Source of the DNA: JBDHAC01 sp039588215 | GTDB lineage: Bacteria > Gemmatimonadota > Gemmatimonadetes > Palauibacterales > Palauibacteraceae | Assembly: GCA_039588215.1 (NCBI GenBank) | Contig: JBDHAD010000001.1 | Location: 42,288-106,287, forward strand | Direction: 5' to 3' | Length of the DNA stretch: 64,000 bases | Shown here: piece by piece, positions 26,594 to 36,902 of the stretch | How positions within the stretch are numbered: the stretch's first letter is position 1 | How the letters are laid out: every line of letters starts with the position of its first letter | Notes under the pieces: generated by a model | The model's database searches: none | Told to the model about the DNA's origin: nothing | What the model saw: the letters and a program-made list of their open reading frames with translations, nothing else | Position numbers and translations under genes: made by a program

Positions 26594-27532
26594 TCAGCCC
26601 GGAATCGGGGCTCGGAAGCGGAGCGCCGCGGGGAGCACCTCGAAGCGGGTCGGGTGCCCCTCCACCTGCTCGCCGTCGGCATTGAGCACCCAGGACGTGG
26701 GGAGGTGCACGGAGACCTCACCGCGTCGATGGATGATCACGTCGCGGCCGGCGCGTTGACGCCCGCGAAGGATGGCTGCCGCGGCGCGCACGAGTCGGTG
26801 AGGCGGTAATCGTGGGACGATGACCAGGTCGAGCTCGCCGTCGTCGAGCTGCGCATTGGGGGCGATCGCGACGCCACCACCCATGAAGGCCCCGTTCGCC
26901 ACCGCCACCAGATACGCCTCGAGCTCCAACGCCTCCTCGTCCAACCGGAGCACCACACGGTGGGCCCTGAGCCGGCGGATCTCCCCGATGGCAGCCATCG
27001 TGTAGGCCCGGCCGCCCAGCCGCCGTTTCAGGGTCGGTCCCAGCTCTATGGTCGCGCCGAAGCCGAGCAGCCCGACGTTCACGAAGTGCGCGGGCGGGCG
27101 AGCATCCGCCCAATGCACCCGTACGACGTCCACGGACCGCTCCACCGGCTCGTGCAAGAGACGCAGGGCGTCCGCCGCGTCGAGCGGGATTCCCAGCGAG
27201 CGGGCGAGATCGTTCCCCGTCCCCAGTGGTACGAGCCCGATCGGAATCCGGGAGAAATCCGGCGCCAGAGCATTCACGACCAGGCTCACCAGCCCATCGC
27301 CACCCGCCAGGACGAGCGGCCCATCCCCAGCCTGGATCACCCGGTCAACCTGTTCGTTCACGTCGCTGGGTGAGGATAGCAGGTGGAGCGTAGCCCCGGG
27401 CAAGTGCGCCTTCAACAGACCATCGAGCGCTTCGGGCAAGAGGCCTGCACCCGCAGACGGATTGAAGAGTACCGGTATGCCCAAGATCAGCCTCCCAGAC
27501 AGACCGCCGGGCGATTCCAGCGGGCGGTTCAT
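26594..27532 (-). CDS. Diacylglycerol/lipid kinase family protein
   Basis: A 312-residue soluble lipid kinase of the DagK/YegS type, which phosphorylates diacylglycerol or a related lipid. Motifs are PVLFNPSAGAG near the start, LAGGDGLVSLVVNAL (GGDG nucleotide loop), IGLVPLGTGNDLARSLGIP and AVANGAFMGGGVAIAPNAQLDDGELDLVIV. Every catalytic motif is intact. ATG 27532 is used because the upstream frame lacks conserved residues. The stop of a possible small upstream frame overlaps this ATG (ATGA). The substrate within the family is not determined. Confidence 0.88.
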   Translation of the reverse strand: MNRPLESPGGLSGRLILGIPVLFNPSAGAGLLPEALDGLLKAHLPGATLHLLSSPSDVNEQVDRVIQAGDGPLVLAGGDGLVSLVVNALAPDFSRIPIGLVPLGTGNDLARSLGIPLDAADALRLLHEPVERSVDVVRVHWADARPPAHFVNVGLLGFGATIELGPTLKRRLGGRAYTMAAIGEIRRLRAHRVVLRLDEEALELEAYLVAVANGAFMGGGVAIAPNAQLDDGELDLVIVPRLPPHRLVRAAAAILRGRQRAGRDVIIHRRGEVSVHLPTSWVLNADGEQVEGHPTRFEVLPAALRFRAPIPG

Positions 27533-27986
27533 GGCCGGAAAGTAGGTGGGTCCACCTCTCGACCGCACCGACCGCACGGCTCCGCGCTGCTCGTCGGGGA
27601 GGTGCCGGGAGTCGAGGTCGGCGCGGCTATTTCCGTGGGTGTCACCGCTCCGGCGGTTTCGGCCTCATCGGCGGGAGCTTGATTCGCCGCCCCTGAGAGC
27701 CGCCTGACCCTTACCCCGCTCCGTCGGGAGGGGCCGGGGCCCTGTAAAGAGTATCCGTTTGCGCAACCGAGTGCCGGCCGACCCGCGCTCTTAAGGGGCG
27801 CCCGCATCGGGACCCCGGGCTCTACTTCCGCCCTCCAGACCCACTTACAGCGGGCGCGTCGCATGGCACGCTCTTCGCTTTTCGCCCCCACAATATCCCG
27901 GCGCGGCGCCGCGTCTCGCGGACGGGCGTATGTACCACGCCATGTGAGCACCCGCACCAGCACGGCGGGTCGCAAGGAGAAGTCAG
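27533..27986. other. Long intergenic region with a weak minus-strand frame
   Basis: This 454-bp gap separates the lipid kinase (minus) from a secreted-protein gene (plus) and should hold both promoters, but I see no convincing -35/-10 pair. A minus-strand frame of about 92 codons ends at 27529 and overlaps the kinase ATG by 4 nt; its C-terminus has EPCGRCGREVDPP, a possible half zinc ribbon. It lacks a clear start and ribosome site, so I do not call it a gene. Confidence 0.4.
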
Positions 27987-28601
27987 ATGCCATCGACGAA
28001 CCACACCGCCCATCGCCAGTGGCGACGCTCCTCCCGGATCGCGGCCGTGGTCGGAGCGATCTTCGCGCTGGCCGCGCCGGAATCGGGTGAAGGTCAGACG
28101 GTCCCCGTCAGAAATGGGCAATGGCTGGGTGTGGGCTTCGGTGGAGGGTTCGATCAGGTCAGCTGCGACATCTGCGCCGGTGACCCAAAACCCGGGTTCG
28201 CCGGTTATGTCCGCTTCGGAGGCACCCTCAGCTCGCGTCTGCTCGTCGGGGGCGAGCTCAACGGCTGGACCCGCAGCGATGAGGCCATCCAGCAGTACCT
28301 GGGCTCGCTGAGCGCCGTGTTCCTCTGGTACACTCGGCCCGGGGGCTCACTCTACGTCAAGGGCGGCCTCGGCGCCGTGGGGTACCGCGCCGAGGAGGAC
28401 GGCGACGCGCTGACCGCTCTCACCCTGGGTGGCCAGGTCGGAGTCGGATACGAGCACCGCATCGGAGACAACCTGTCGTTGACTCCGTTCGCGAACCTCG
28501 TGCTGGCACCGTTCGCGGGTCTGAGCTTCAACGGAGATCCCGCCACGAACGGGGCCACCCTGGCTCTTCTCCAGGGTGGTCTCGGGCTTACCTGGCATTG
28601 A
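27987..28601 (+). CDS. Putative outer-membrane beta-barrel protein
   Basis: A 204-residue exported protein. The signal peptide (~1-35, IAAVVGAIFALAAPESGEG) is followed by alternating-hydrophobicity strands typical of an eight-stranded barrel: GYVRFGGTLSSRLLVGGELNG, then SAVFLWYTRPGGSLYVKGGLG and TALTLGGQVGVGYEHRIG (shown in part). It ends in ...GLGLTWH, an aromatic-rich tail, though not the classic final Phe. A CDIC pair occurs near residue 54. Ribosome site AAGGAGAA lies 9 nt before the ATG. The family is unknown; a barrel of the OmpW/OmpA size range is an inference. Confidence 0.65.
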   Translation: MPSTNHTAHRQWRRSSRIAAVVGAIFALAAPESGEGQTVPVRNGQWLGVGFGGGFDQVSCDICAGDPKPGFAGYVRFGGTLSSRLLVGGELNGWTRSDEAIQQYLGSLSAVFLWYTRPGGSLYVKGGLGAVGYRAEEDGDALTALTLGGQVGVGYEHRIGDNLSLTPFANLVLAPFAGLSFNGDPATNGATLALLQGGLGLTWH

Positions 28602-28702
28602 CGAGGTGGCGCCGGTGCGACTTCCGACCCCGCGGTACCCGGTACAAGTCGTACGAGAAGGAAAGGTACGGGCGACGTGAGCCCGCGCCGAAGGGAGGCT
28701 GT

Positions 28703-29974
28703 ATGAACCCGTTTGTGGCTTTGAAGAACATGGTAATTGCCCTGGCGGTGGCGGCATCGCTGCTGGTGGCCGCCTGCGATGGCTCCATCCCCTCGGCTCC
28801 GTTCGACACCCCGCCGCCGAGCGGCGAGTTGAGTGTGGCGTTTGGCCGCTGGCAGCCCGGACCCATCGATACGTGCTCGATCCAGGACCATGACGACTAC
28901 GCGACGGTCGGGCCCGACGGGAAGCTGTACCCGACCTGGCACCCGCCGCTGGATGAGGCGACCGGATGTTCGTTCGGACACGAGCACGGACGTGATCCGC
29001 GGGGCTCGGCCATATTCGATGATGTGGGAGAGATTCCGTTCGGGTACGCCAACGAGAGGCTGGACATCTGGGACCCTCTCACCTCGCGTCACGAGGACCA
29101 CGTCGGCCACAAGATCGAGTGGGAGAACGACGTGTCGATGCGTTTCCCCGGACCGACCTCCGCGGTGTTCGAGGTCCGTTGTAACGTGTTCGCGAAGCTG
29201 CACCAGGGCTCGCACTCGAAGGACGCGTTCACCAACAACGTTCACGAGCTCGCGTACCACGCGCGGTGCGACGACGGAACCGCGGTGAGCTTCACGGTTC
29301 TCACCGCGATCGGTCAGCCGGGAGAGTTCGTGCGCTCGTGTGACTCGGGAGTGCACGTCACGGTCGGTCCACCCAGCCCGCTGAACTCGCCCTCGGGCGG
29401 CGGTAAGCGGCTCATCCCGGACCGAACCTGCATCGATGAGCACATGCTGGTCGCGGAGGGCGAAAGCTCGAACTTCGGGCGCGCGCTCCGCGAGAGCTGG
29501 CAGCTGTCTCAACGGCTGCGCAAGGCGGACGGGAAGACGCTGGTCTCGATCAACCCTTACTTCAATGTCTTTCGCCCCAGCCGGTACTTCGATCCGGACG
29601 CTCCGAACGGAGTCGGACGCCCTATCGATGATTGTTACGCGGTGCTGGGCGGGAGGCGCGCCCGCGGCGGTGACTGCGAGAACTCGACGGGTGGAGGTCA
29701 GCTACAGGGTCTCCAATTCGATGACCCCCGCTCGTCCTTCAACGGCGTCTCGCGTGACTTCGACATCAACTCTATTCGGGTCGTCAACCCCGAAGGACCG
29801 GTCGTCTGGTATACGGACCCATTCGGACACAACGCGCAGACCGAGCCCTTCCCGGGCGCCATCAAGCAATTCATCGCGAAGATCGACAACACCCATGGCG
29901 GGGCGAATATGAGCGGTCCTTCGATCGGTCGCGATCGCAACCATGGTGGACCGGGCGTGCACGCGCCCAACTAG
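28703..29974 (+). CDS. Cysteine-containing lipoprotein of unknown function
   Basis: A 423-residue lipoprotein with lipobox LVAAC at ~21-25 and ribosome site AAGGGAGG. The mature part has about eight further cysteines in pairs (TCSIQD, GCSFGHEHG, RCNVF, RCDDG, SCDSG, RTCID, DCYAV, DCENS), suggesting disulfides. FGHEHGRDPRG and KLHQGSHSKDAF hold histidine groups that could bind a metal. The C-terminal part mentions an NPEGPVVWYTDPFG stretch and ends in a flexible Asn/Gly/His tail. I do not recognise a family. It may share a transcript with the barrel protein 101 nt upstream. Confidence 0.65.
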   Translation: MNPFVALKNMVIALAVAASLLVAACDGSIPSAPFDTPPPSGELSVAFGRWQPGPIDTCSIQDHDDYATVGPDGKLYPTWHPPLDEATGCSFGHEHGRDPRGSAIFDDVGEIPFGYANERLDIWDPLTSRHEDHVGHKIEWENDVSMRFPGPTSAVFEVRCNVFAKLHQGSHSKDAFTNNVHELAYHARCDDGTAVSFTVLTAIGQPGEFVRSCDSGVHVTVGPPSPLNSPSGGGKRLIPDRTCIDEHMLVAEGESSNFGRALRESWQLSQRLRKADGKTLVSINPYFNVFRPSRYFDPDAPNGVGRPIDDCYAVLGGRRARGGDCENSTGGGQLQGLQFDDPRSSFNGVSRDFDINSIRVVNPEGPVVWYTDPFGHNAQTEPFPGAIKQFIAKIDNTHGGANMSGPSIGRDRNHGGPGVHAPN

Positions 29975-29994
29975 AGGGTCATTCAGCGCATCGT

Positions 29995-30015
29995 CGAGGG
30001 CGTTTCGCGCCCTCG
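29995..30015. terminator. Terminator-like hairpin after the lipoprotein gene
   Basis: A perfect 8-bp stem, CGAGGGCG paired with CGCCCTCG around TTTCG, lies 21 nt past the lipoprotein stop and before the convergent MBL gene. No clear T-tract follows. Confidence 0.5.
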
Positions 30016-30065
30016 GGGCAGGGCCACCCGCTCGGCCCCGGCCGCGAGGCCCGTCTAGTGGACCT

Positions 30066-31127
30066 CTAGTAGACCTCGAGGTCGCGGCCGAAGACGACAG
30101 GGCCGTCGTAGCCGCGGGCCACTTCCGTGACGAGCGCGTCGGGCGTCACTCCCCACAGGAGCGCGTGGTAGAGGACGAGCAGCTCCGGACGCGCCCGCGC
30201 CGCGAGCTCCGCGACCTCGGTGGTCGATGTATGTGCGCGGGAGTGATAGCGTTGCCACTCCGGAAGATGCCGGCGGAACGCCTCCGCGGAGTAGACCTCA
30301 TGGAGGAGCACATCGCAGCCCGCGCAAGCCTCAACGACCGCGTCCCCCGGGCCCGTGTCGCCCGAGATCACGATGGATCGATCGGCGGTCTCGAAGCGAT
30401 ACCCGAACGCGTGCGCGACGCCCACATGTGGGACCTCGAACGCCGTCACGGTAACCCGCTCGTCCCGGTACACGATGCCGGCCGCGATATCCACCGCCTC
30501 CACCTTGTGGCCCTCCGGCGTGGTGGGATGAATGCCGGACGACCGGCTCTCGATGTCGCGGTGCCAGGCCGCGAGCAGGTGAGCCGTCATCTCCTGGGTT
30601 CCCTCGGGCCCGAACACCCGTAACGGCGTCTCGCGCTCCAGCACCCAAGGCGTAAGCATCAGGTCGGGCAGACCGACCGTGTGATCGCTGTGGAGGTGCG
30701 TGAGAAACACGATGTCCAGTCGTGCCGGGAGCAACGCCTCGACGCCGTTCCTCGCGGCCGCGGACGCGCGCCGAACCACCCCCGGGCCCGCGTCGACCAG
30801 ATAGGCGATCCCGTCCACGACCACCGCGATGGCGGTGCCCGAGCGGTCCGGGTCCGCGTTCGGAGTCCCGCTTCCGAGGAGGACCACGTGCGTGCCGCGG
30901 GCGTACGTCTCCGAGGCCTCCCACGCCGGCATATCCGGTCGTGTGTCGGTCGAGGTCCGGCCCGCACGACGTTCCGGCTCGACGCGCCCGGCATCCGCGC
31001 TCCAAGCAGACTCCTCGCCACCACAAGCGAGCGCCACCACACACAGGAGCGCCCCGCTCCGCCGCGCCCTGTACCACCTTCCGTTCCGATCGAGTGAGTG
31101 ACGTGGGCCGTTCGACCTGTCGCTCAT
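30066..31127 (-). CDS. Exported metallo-beta-lactamase-fold hydrolase, RNase Z/arylsulfatase-like
   Basis: A 353-residue protein with an N-terminal hydrophobic segment and probable lipobox (VVALAC at ~30-35), then a linker and an MBL domain. Zinc ligands: FLTHLHSDHTVGLPD (HxHxDH), EVPHVGVAH, VISGDTGPGD and a C-terminal RAHTSTTE/LVLYHALL His. LLGSGTPNADPDRSG at the domain start is the RNase Z/AtsA subgroup. Exported members are more likely phosphodi- or sulfate esterases or lactonases than tRNA nucleases. It diverges from the symporter operon. The substrate is unknown. Confidence 0.85.
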   Translation of the reverse strand: MSDRSNGPRHSLDRNGRWYRARRSGALLCVVALACGGEESAWSADAGRVEPERRAGRTSTDTRPDMPAWEASETYARGTHVVLLGSGTPNADPDRSGTAIAVVVDGIAYLVDAGPGVVRRASAAARNGVEALLPARLDIVFLTHLHSDHTVGLPDLMLTPWVLERETPLRVFGPEGTQEMTAHLLAAWHRDIESRSSGIHPTTPEGHKVEAVDIAAGIVYRDERVTVTAFEVPHVGVAHAFGYRFETADRSIVISGDTGPGDAVVEACAGCDVLLHEVYSAEAFRRHLPEWQRYHSRAHTSTTEVAELAARARPELLVLYHALLWGVTPDALVTEVARGYDGPVVFGRDLEVY

Positions 31128-31329
31128 CTACTCCTCCGTGTTGAAGCCAGGGGTGGCCATGACAATCTCGGCACCATGACCCGGCGCATCAAACGGGACT
31201 CCTCTCGCGTGCGGCCGGCGGAGACCCGGGGCTTGACCGGTCGGGGTTCAAGCAGCCCTATTCTTCGACCTTCAATAGGTCGCGAGAGAACTCTCGAGAT
31301 CGCCGCCGAAGCAGGTGAAGGGATCCCGA

Positions 31330-31658
31330 ATGCGCAACGCTCCCCGCATTTTTCCGACCCGGCTGGAGCGGGGCGCCCGGCGTGTGTATCGGGCGGCCAC
31401 GCTCTTCTACCTGTTGCTGTTCGTGGCGCTGCTGTGGCCCGTCTATCCGCGCTTCTCGGGCATCGAGCCCCGGGTCCTCGGTCTGCCGTTCTCGATGGTC
31501 TATGTCATCGGGGGCGTGCTCCTGTCGTTTGCGGTCCTGTGGGCGCTGTTCACGTGGGAGAACCGGCGTGCGGGGAGTCCTGACTCGCCCGAGCCGGATG
31601 TCGACCGCCAGGCCGTCTCCGGAGGAGCGCCCGCACAACCCAGCGGATCGGCCGACTG

Positions 31659-31659
<1 letters not shown>
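31330..31659 (+). CDS. DUF3311-family small membrane protein
   Basis: A 109-residue protein with two membrane helices: ATLFYLLLFVALLWPVYP and MVYVIGGVLLSFAVLWALF. This pattern and the position directly before a sodium:solute symporter match DUF3311 proteins, thought to be accessory subunits. ATG 31330 has AAGGGA about 8 nt upstream; a GTG at 31315 is the alternative. The stop and symporter ATG overlap (TGATG). A palindrome CGAGAGAACTCTCG at 31283-31296 sits in the leader and might be an operator. Confidence 0.75.
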
Positions 31660-33125
<1,466 letters not shown>

Positions 33126-33152
33126 CCGACCTGAAAGGCCCGTATCGCCGAC

Positions 33153-33182
33153 CGCCGGAGCGTTTCGGCGAGCTGTCCGGCG
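33153..33182. terminator. Hairpin between convergent genes
   Basis: CGCCGGA-GC pairs with GC-TG-TCCGGCG (9 bp with a 2-nt bulge, 10-nt loop) between the symporter stop and the stop of the opposing M20 gene, suitably placed to end transcription on both strands. Confidence 0.4.
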
Positions 33183-33186
33183 CTAC

Positions 33187-34368
33187 TCAAGCGAGGAGGG
33201 TCGCGTACGCCGCCGCCCAGTCTCGGGCGAGCGCTTCGTTTCCGCGCAGGCCCGTCTCCAGCTCGTCGAGATCGATCGCTTCGTCGACCGTGTGGGCCAG
33301 CCGGTCATCCCCGGGACCGAAGCCCACCACGGTTAAACCAGCCTCGGCGAAGTGTCCGCCATCCGTCGCGAACCGCCACACATCGACCGGTGGGACGGCA
33401 CCGAGCGTCGGCGCCAGCACGTCGGCGGCGCTTCGGACCGCCGGATGATCGGCGGGCAGCGCATACGCGGGGTTGTCGGCAGGATACCGCTTCTCGAATC
33501 CCGTCCAACTCACTCGATCGAACTCGGGGACCAGGATCTCGGTCCGGGTTCCGGGGAGCGAGGCTGCTTCCAGAACCGAAAGCAGCTCTTCTCGCAGGTC
33601 GTACGCGTTCTGACCGGGCACAGTCCGACAGTCGAGAGTCAGGAAGGCCTCGCCCGGGATCACGTTGGCGCTGGTCTGGTCGGTCCGGATCAGCGTCGGC
33701 GCGATCGTCGCCCGCCCCAGCTCCGGGTCGGCCGGCAGTGGAAAATCGGTGAGCGCCGCCAGGAAGTCTCCGATGACCGTGAGCGGGTTGATGCCGATCT
33801 CGGTCATGGAAGCGTGCGCCATCTTCCCTTTCACGCAAACGCGCAGCTCGATGCGACCTCGGTGGCCGCGCCGTACCTCGTTTCGGCTCGGTTCGCCGAC
33901 CAAGATTATGTCGGGGCGCAGGGTGTCGGCCATGTAACGGGCTCCGAGGCCTCCGACTTCCTCCTGGACCACCGCCGTCACGTACACATCGCCCGGCGGT
34001 CGCTCGCCGGCGGCCGCCAGCCGGCCCACGCCGTGCACCTGCGCCGCCAACGGCCCCTTGATGTCCACGGCTCCACGGCCCCACACCCGATCCGCGTGGA
34101 TCTCGCCATCAAAGGGTGGGTGCGGCCAGTCCGCTGGGTCACCGGCGTCGACGTGATCCAGGTGCGTGTTGAACATCACCGTAGGCGCCGATCCTCCGCC
34201 GCGGAGCAGACCGATCACGTTCCCGGCCTTGTCGATTCGCACCTCGTCGTAGCCCAGGGTCTCCATCTCGGCCTTCACGAGCCCGGCGATCTCGGCTTCT
34301 TCTCCGGGCATGCTCCGCGTTCGGATCAGCCGCTGGAGGAACTCGATACACGCGTCGCGGTCGCTCAT
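33187..34368 (-). CDS. M20-family metallohydrolase (ArgE/DapE-like)
   Basis: A 393-residue cytoplasmic dizinc hydrolase that removes acyl or carbamoyl groups or cleaves peptides. Motifs are FNTHLDHVDAGDP (first ligands), GRGAVDIKGPLAA (bridging Asp), VVQEEVGGLGARY (general base Glu) and the dimerisation domain GKMAHASMTEIGINPL. Length and order are normal. It is last in the molybdenum-hydroxylase/permease/amidase run. M20 members include N-carbamoyl amino-acid and allantoate hydrolases, so a carbamoyl or amide product of the pathway is a reasonable substrate, by inference. Confidence 0.88.
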   Translation of the reverse strand: MSDRDACIEFLQRLIRTRSMPGEEAEIAGLVKAEMETLGYDEVRIDKAGNVIGLLRGGGSAPTVMFNTHLDHVDAGDPADWPHPPFDGEIHADRVWGRGAVDIKGPLAAQVHGVGRLAAAGERPPGDVYVTAVVQEEVGGLGARYMADTLRPDIILVGEPSRNEVRRGHRGRIELRVCVKGKMAHASMTEIGINPLTVIGDFLAALTDFPLPADPELGRATIAPTLIRTDQTSANVIPGEAFLTLDCRTVPGQNAYDLREELLSVLEAASLPGTRTEILVPEFDRVSWTGFEKRYPADNPAYALPADHPAVRSAADVLAPTLGAVPPVDVWRFATDGGHFAEAGLTVVGFGPGDDRLAHTVDEAIDLDELETGLRGNEALARDWAAAYATLLA

Positions 34369-34446
34369 GGTGTGGCCTCGGCGCCGTTCATGCCGCTGCC
34401 CCTGCGGCGCTCTGCCTGCCGTCCGGGGGGTCACCCTGGGTATCGA

Positions 34447-35871
34447 TCATGTCGTCCGATCCTCCGAGTCGAGCGCGAGCAGCGGCGGGTTTCCAATCGG
34501 GCGCTCGGCTTCGATCCCGCCGGCGATCGCGAGCGCTCGCGCTTCATGGTAGGGCGGCCCCACGATCTGCAGTCCGACCGGCAGCCCTCCCTCGTCCCGT
34601 CCCACCGGCACGGACGCGACGGGCAGCCCCGGGAGGCTCAGCACGAAGGTCGGCGCGATCCAGTCCACGTACGTCTCCATCGGCCTACCCGCGACCGTCT
34701 CAGGGTAGTTCTGCTCGACGGGAAACGGGGGGACCGCCGTGCACGGCGTCAGGATCACGGCGTAGCGTTCGAATAGGGCGCACAGCTCCTCCCTCGCCCG
34801 GCGTCTCGTCGCCTCGGCCGCCCCCAGCTCGCGCATCGTGACCTGGAGCCCGGCCCGGAGGTTCGCGGCGACATTCACGCCGTAGTCCTCGATGCGCTCG
34901 AGCCCATCGTGAAGGTGCGCGACCAGGCCGTAGCCCCTGAGCGCCAGAAACGCATCCCGGCAGTACCCGAGATCCAGGTCGATTTCGTCGACTTCTACGT
35001 CCCACTCGCGAAGCATCTCCACCGCCTCGCGACAGCACGCCTCCACGCCGGGATCGACGCCGATCCCGGCGACGTCGGGGCAATAGGCGAACCGGCGCTG
35101 GAACAGACCGGACTCCGCGAGGATGCCCTGGACGCCGCCCCTCCGAAGAGGGCTGGTCACCGGCGAAAGTGGGCTCGGCCCCGCCAGCGCATGGAGCGAA
35201 AGCGCCACATCGGCCGAGGTACGCGCCATCGTCCCGGTCACGTGCAGATCGTCCCACAGGTAGCCGGCCGGGTAGGTCGGAATCAGCCCTGCAGTCGGAC
35301 GCAGCCCCACGACACCGCAGAACGAAGCGGGAACCCGGAGCGACCCGCCGAGGTCGGTGCCCTGGGCCAATGAGATCATCCCGGTCGCCAGGGCGGCGGC
35401 CCCACCCCCCGTGGAGCCCCCGGCGCTGCGGTCCAGGTCCCACGGGTTTCGCGTCGGCCCGAAGATCTCGTTCCAGGTGTTGGCGCCCGCGGCGAACTCG
35501 GGCGTGTTGGTCTTTCCCAGGATCACGGCGCCTGCTTCCCGAAAGCGACGCACCACGAGCGCGTCTTCATCCGGAACGTGATCCGCGAATAGCTTCGACC
35601 CGTACGTGGTCCGGATCCCGGCCGTCTCGGTCACGTCCTTGATTCCGACGGGAAGACCGACCAACGGCCCGGGATCGTCCCCGCGGGCCCACGCCGCGTC
35701 GATCGCGTGGGCGTCCTCGCGAGCCGCATCGTTCAGGGTCACGACGGCGTTGACCGCCTCGTTGTGCCGTTCCACTTGCTCGAGGCAGGCGTCCAGTATC
35801 TCGACGGCCGACACATCCCGCTCGCGGACGAGCCGGATCTGCTCGTGTGCCGGGAGGAGGGCCAGGTCCAC
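34447..35871 (-). CDS. Amidase-signature family hydrolase
   Basis: A 474-residue amidase. The Ser-cisSer-Lys triad is visible: Lys in GIKDVTETAG, cis-Ser in GGSTGGGAAALATG and nucleophile Ser in TDLGGSLRVPASFCG. The normal Ser-Ser-Gly-Gly has become Ser-Thr-Gly-Gly, a mild change. The C-terminus has LTPCTAVPPFP and LPVGLQIVGPPYHE. GTG 35871 is chosen because it begins the conserved N-terminus and has GGGAG upstream; the longer open frame upstream overlaps the cyclase gene. The family covers ureido and amide hydrolysis, including ureidomalonase in known oxidative pyrimidine pathways. Confidence 0.88.
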   Translation of the reverse strand: MDLALLPAHEQIRLVRERDVSAVEILDACLEQVERHNEAVNAVVTLNDAAREDAHAIDAAWARGDDPGPLVGLPVGIKDVTETAGIRTTYGSKLFADHVPDEDALVVRRFREAGAVILGKTNTPEFAAGANTWNEIFGPTRNPWDLDRSAGGSTGGGAAALATGMISLAQGTDLGGSLRVPASFCGVVGLRPTAGLIPTYPAGYLWDDLHVTGTMARTSADVALSLHALAGPSPLSPVTSPLRRGGVQGILAESGLFQRRFAYCPDVAGIGVDPGVEACCREAVEMLREWDVEVDEIDLDLGYCRDAFLALRGYGLVAHLHDGLERIEDYGVNVAANLRAGLQVTMRELGAAEATRRRAREELCALFERYAVILTPCTAVPPFPVEQNYPETVAGRPMETYVDWIAPTFVLSLPGLPVASVPVGRDEGGLPVGLQIVGPPYHEARALAIAGGIEAERPIGNPPLLALDSEDRTT

Positions 35872-36004
35872 GCGGCTCAGCTCCCGCCGGCTCCGTCCGT
35901 ACGGCTCCCATGGGGCAAGAACATCTGAGCGATCGCGTGCCCGTATCGCCCCGAGTCCCGTGGGAGGGCGTTGGCGCGTCGAGAGCGCCGGACGGCCATG
36001 TCCC

Positions 36005-36793
36005 TCACTTCTCGACAAACGCCACGACGCGACAGAACGCCGCCTCGCCGCCTTTGAACAACCACGGAAAGCACCCGATCGTAAGCCGCCGGTTCTGGAG
36101 CTCCGGTGCCGCGATCTGCCCTCCGAGGTTCTCGACATGCATGCAGTTCAGCGGGAAGAGGGCGTTGTGGGTGAGCTGGTAATGGTCGTCGGGGAAGATC
36201 TCGGCCACGCCTTCCGGGCCACCGAACTTGCTCTCGGCGATGCGGCGTACGCGATCGCAATGCCCGAACGTCCCCTGCCCGAGGAATCGCCCGATCGGGA
36301 GGTTCATGGGGTGGTCCGTCGAGATCGCGTCGACTCCCCAGATCTTGATCTTCTTGTCGATCAGCCACTGCACCAGGTCCGGGTGGGCGCCGGGGTGAAG
36401 GTGGATGTAGCGCTCCTCGTTGGCATCCTCGCCGAACTGGCCGTAGCGGTGCCAGCCCGTGTGGAGCATCAGGAGATCCCCGTCTCGCACTTCGACCCGC
36501 GATTCGATCATCTCGGGCGTGTACGCGCCCAGGTCGTCCATCTCATCTGACAGATCTACGATGACCCCCGGTCCGTACAGCCAATCGAGCGGGATCTCGT
36601 CGATCGTCATCCCGTTCGTCACGAAATGGCGCGGGGCATCCAGGTGCGTTCCCATATGGTTCGATGTCTGGATGTATTGGGCGTTCACCCCGTGCTCGGC
36701 CTTCCGCTTGATGTACTTGACCTCGAACGGCGGGTAGTAGGGCCAGAAGGACACCTCCTGGTTCAGCGGCTGGGAAAGGTCGTAGGGCTTCAT
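36005..36793 (-). CDS. Cyclase-family metal-dependent hydrolase
   Basis: A 262-residue protein of the kynurenine formamidase/isatin hydrolase-like cyclase family. The metal-binding signature HMGTHLDAPRHF (HxGTHxDxPxH) is intact, and ligands continue in GVDAISTDHPMNLPIGRFLG and ENLGGQIAAPE (given in part). The family opens cyclic amides or hydrolyses N-formyl groups. ATG 36793 has AAGGA 8 nt upstream. In this cluster it is the best candidate for opening a ring made by the Mo hydroxylase. It starts 48 nt past a hairpin following the CoA-ligase gene, so it may have partly separate transcription. Confidence 0.88.
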   Translation of the reverse strand: MKPYDLSQPLNQEVSFWPYYPPFEVKYIKRKAEHGVNAQYIQTSNHMGTHLDAPRHFVTNGMTIDEIPLDWLYGPGVIVDLSDEMDDLGAYTPEMIESRVEVRDGDLLMLHTGWHRYGQFGEDANEERYIHLHPGAHPDLVQWLIDKKIKIWGVDAISTDHPMNLPIGRFLGQGTFGHCDRVRRIAESKFGGPEGVAEIFPDDHYQLTHNALFPLNCMHVENLGGQIAAPELQNRRLTIGCFPWLFKGGEAAFCRVVAFVEK

Positions 36794-36840
36794 ATTGGTG
36801 GTCCTTGCTTTCGTCGGAGTCGGTGAAAGGGTCCCGGCAC

Positions 36841-36862
36841 GCCGCCGAGAGACTCCGGCGGC
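36841..36862. terminator. Hairpin inside the catabolic cluster
   Basis: A perfect 7-bp stem, GCCGCCG paired with CGGCGGC around AGAGACTC, lies 40 nt after the CoA-ligase stop and 47 nt before the cyclase start. It may partly terminate or stabilise the transcript between the two halves of the cluster. Confidence 0.4.
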
Positions 36863-36902
36863 CCGTCAATGCTCCAGGTCGGGGCGCCGACCCGCGGTCA
36901 AA

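Noticed and set aside
27529..27993. Small gene upstream of the lipid kinase
   Set aside because: It overlaps the kinase ATG by 4 nt but has no clear start or ribosome site and only half of a zinc-ribbon motif; described as intergenic instead.
31233..31264. Sigma-70 promoter before the DUF3311 gene
   Set aside because: TTGACC and TATTCT are present but 20 bp apart, too far for a normal promoter, and base composition makes chance matches likely.
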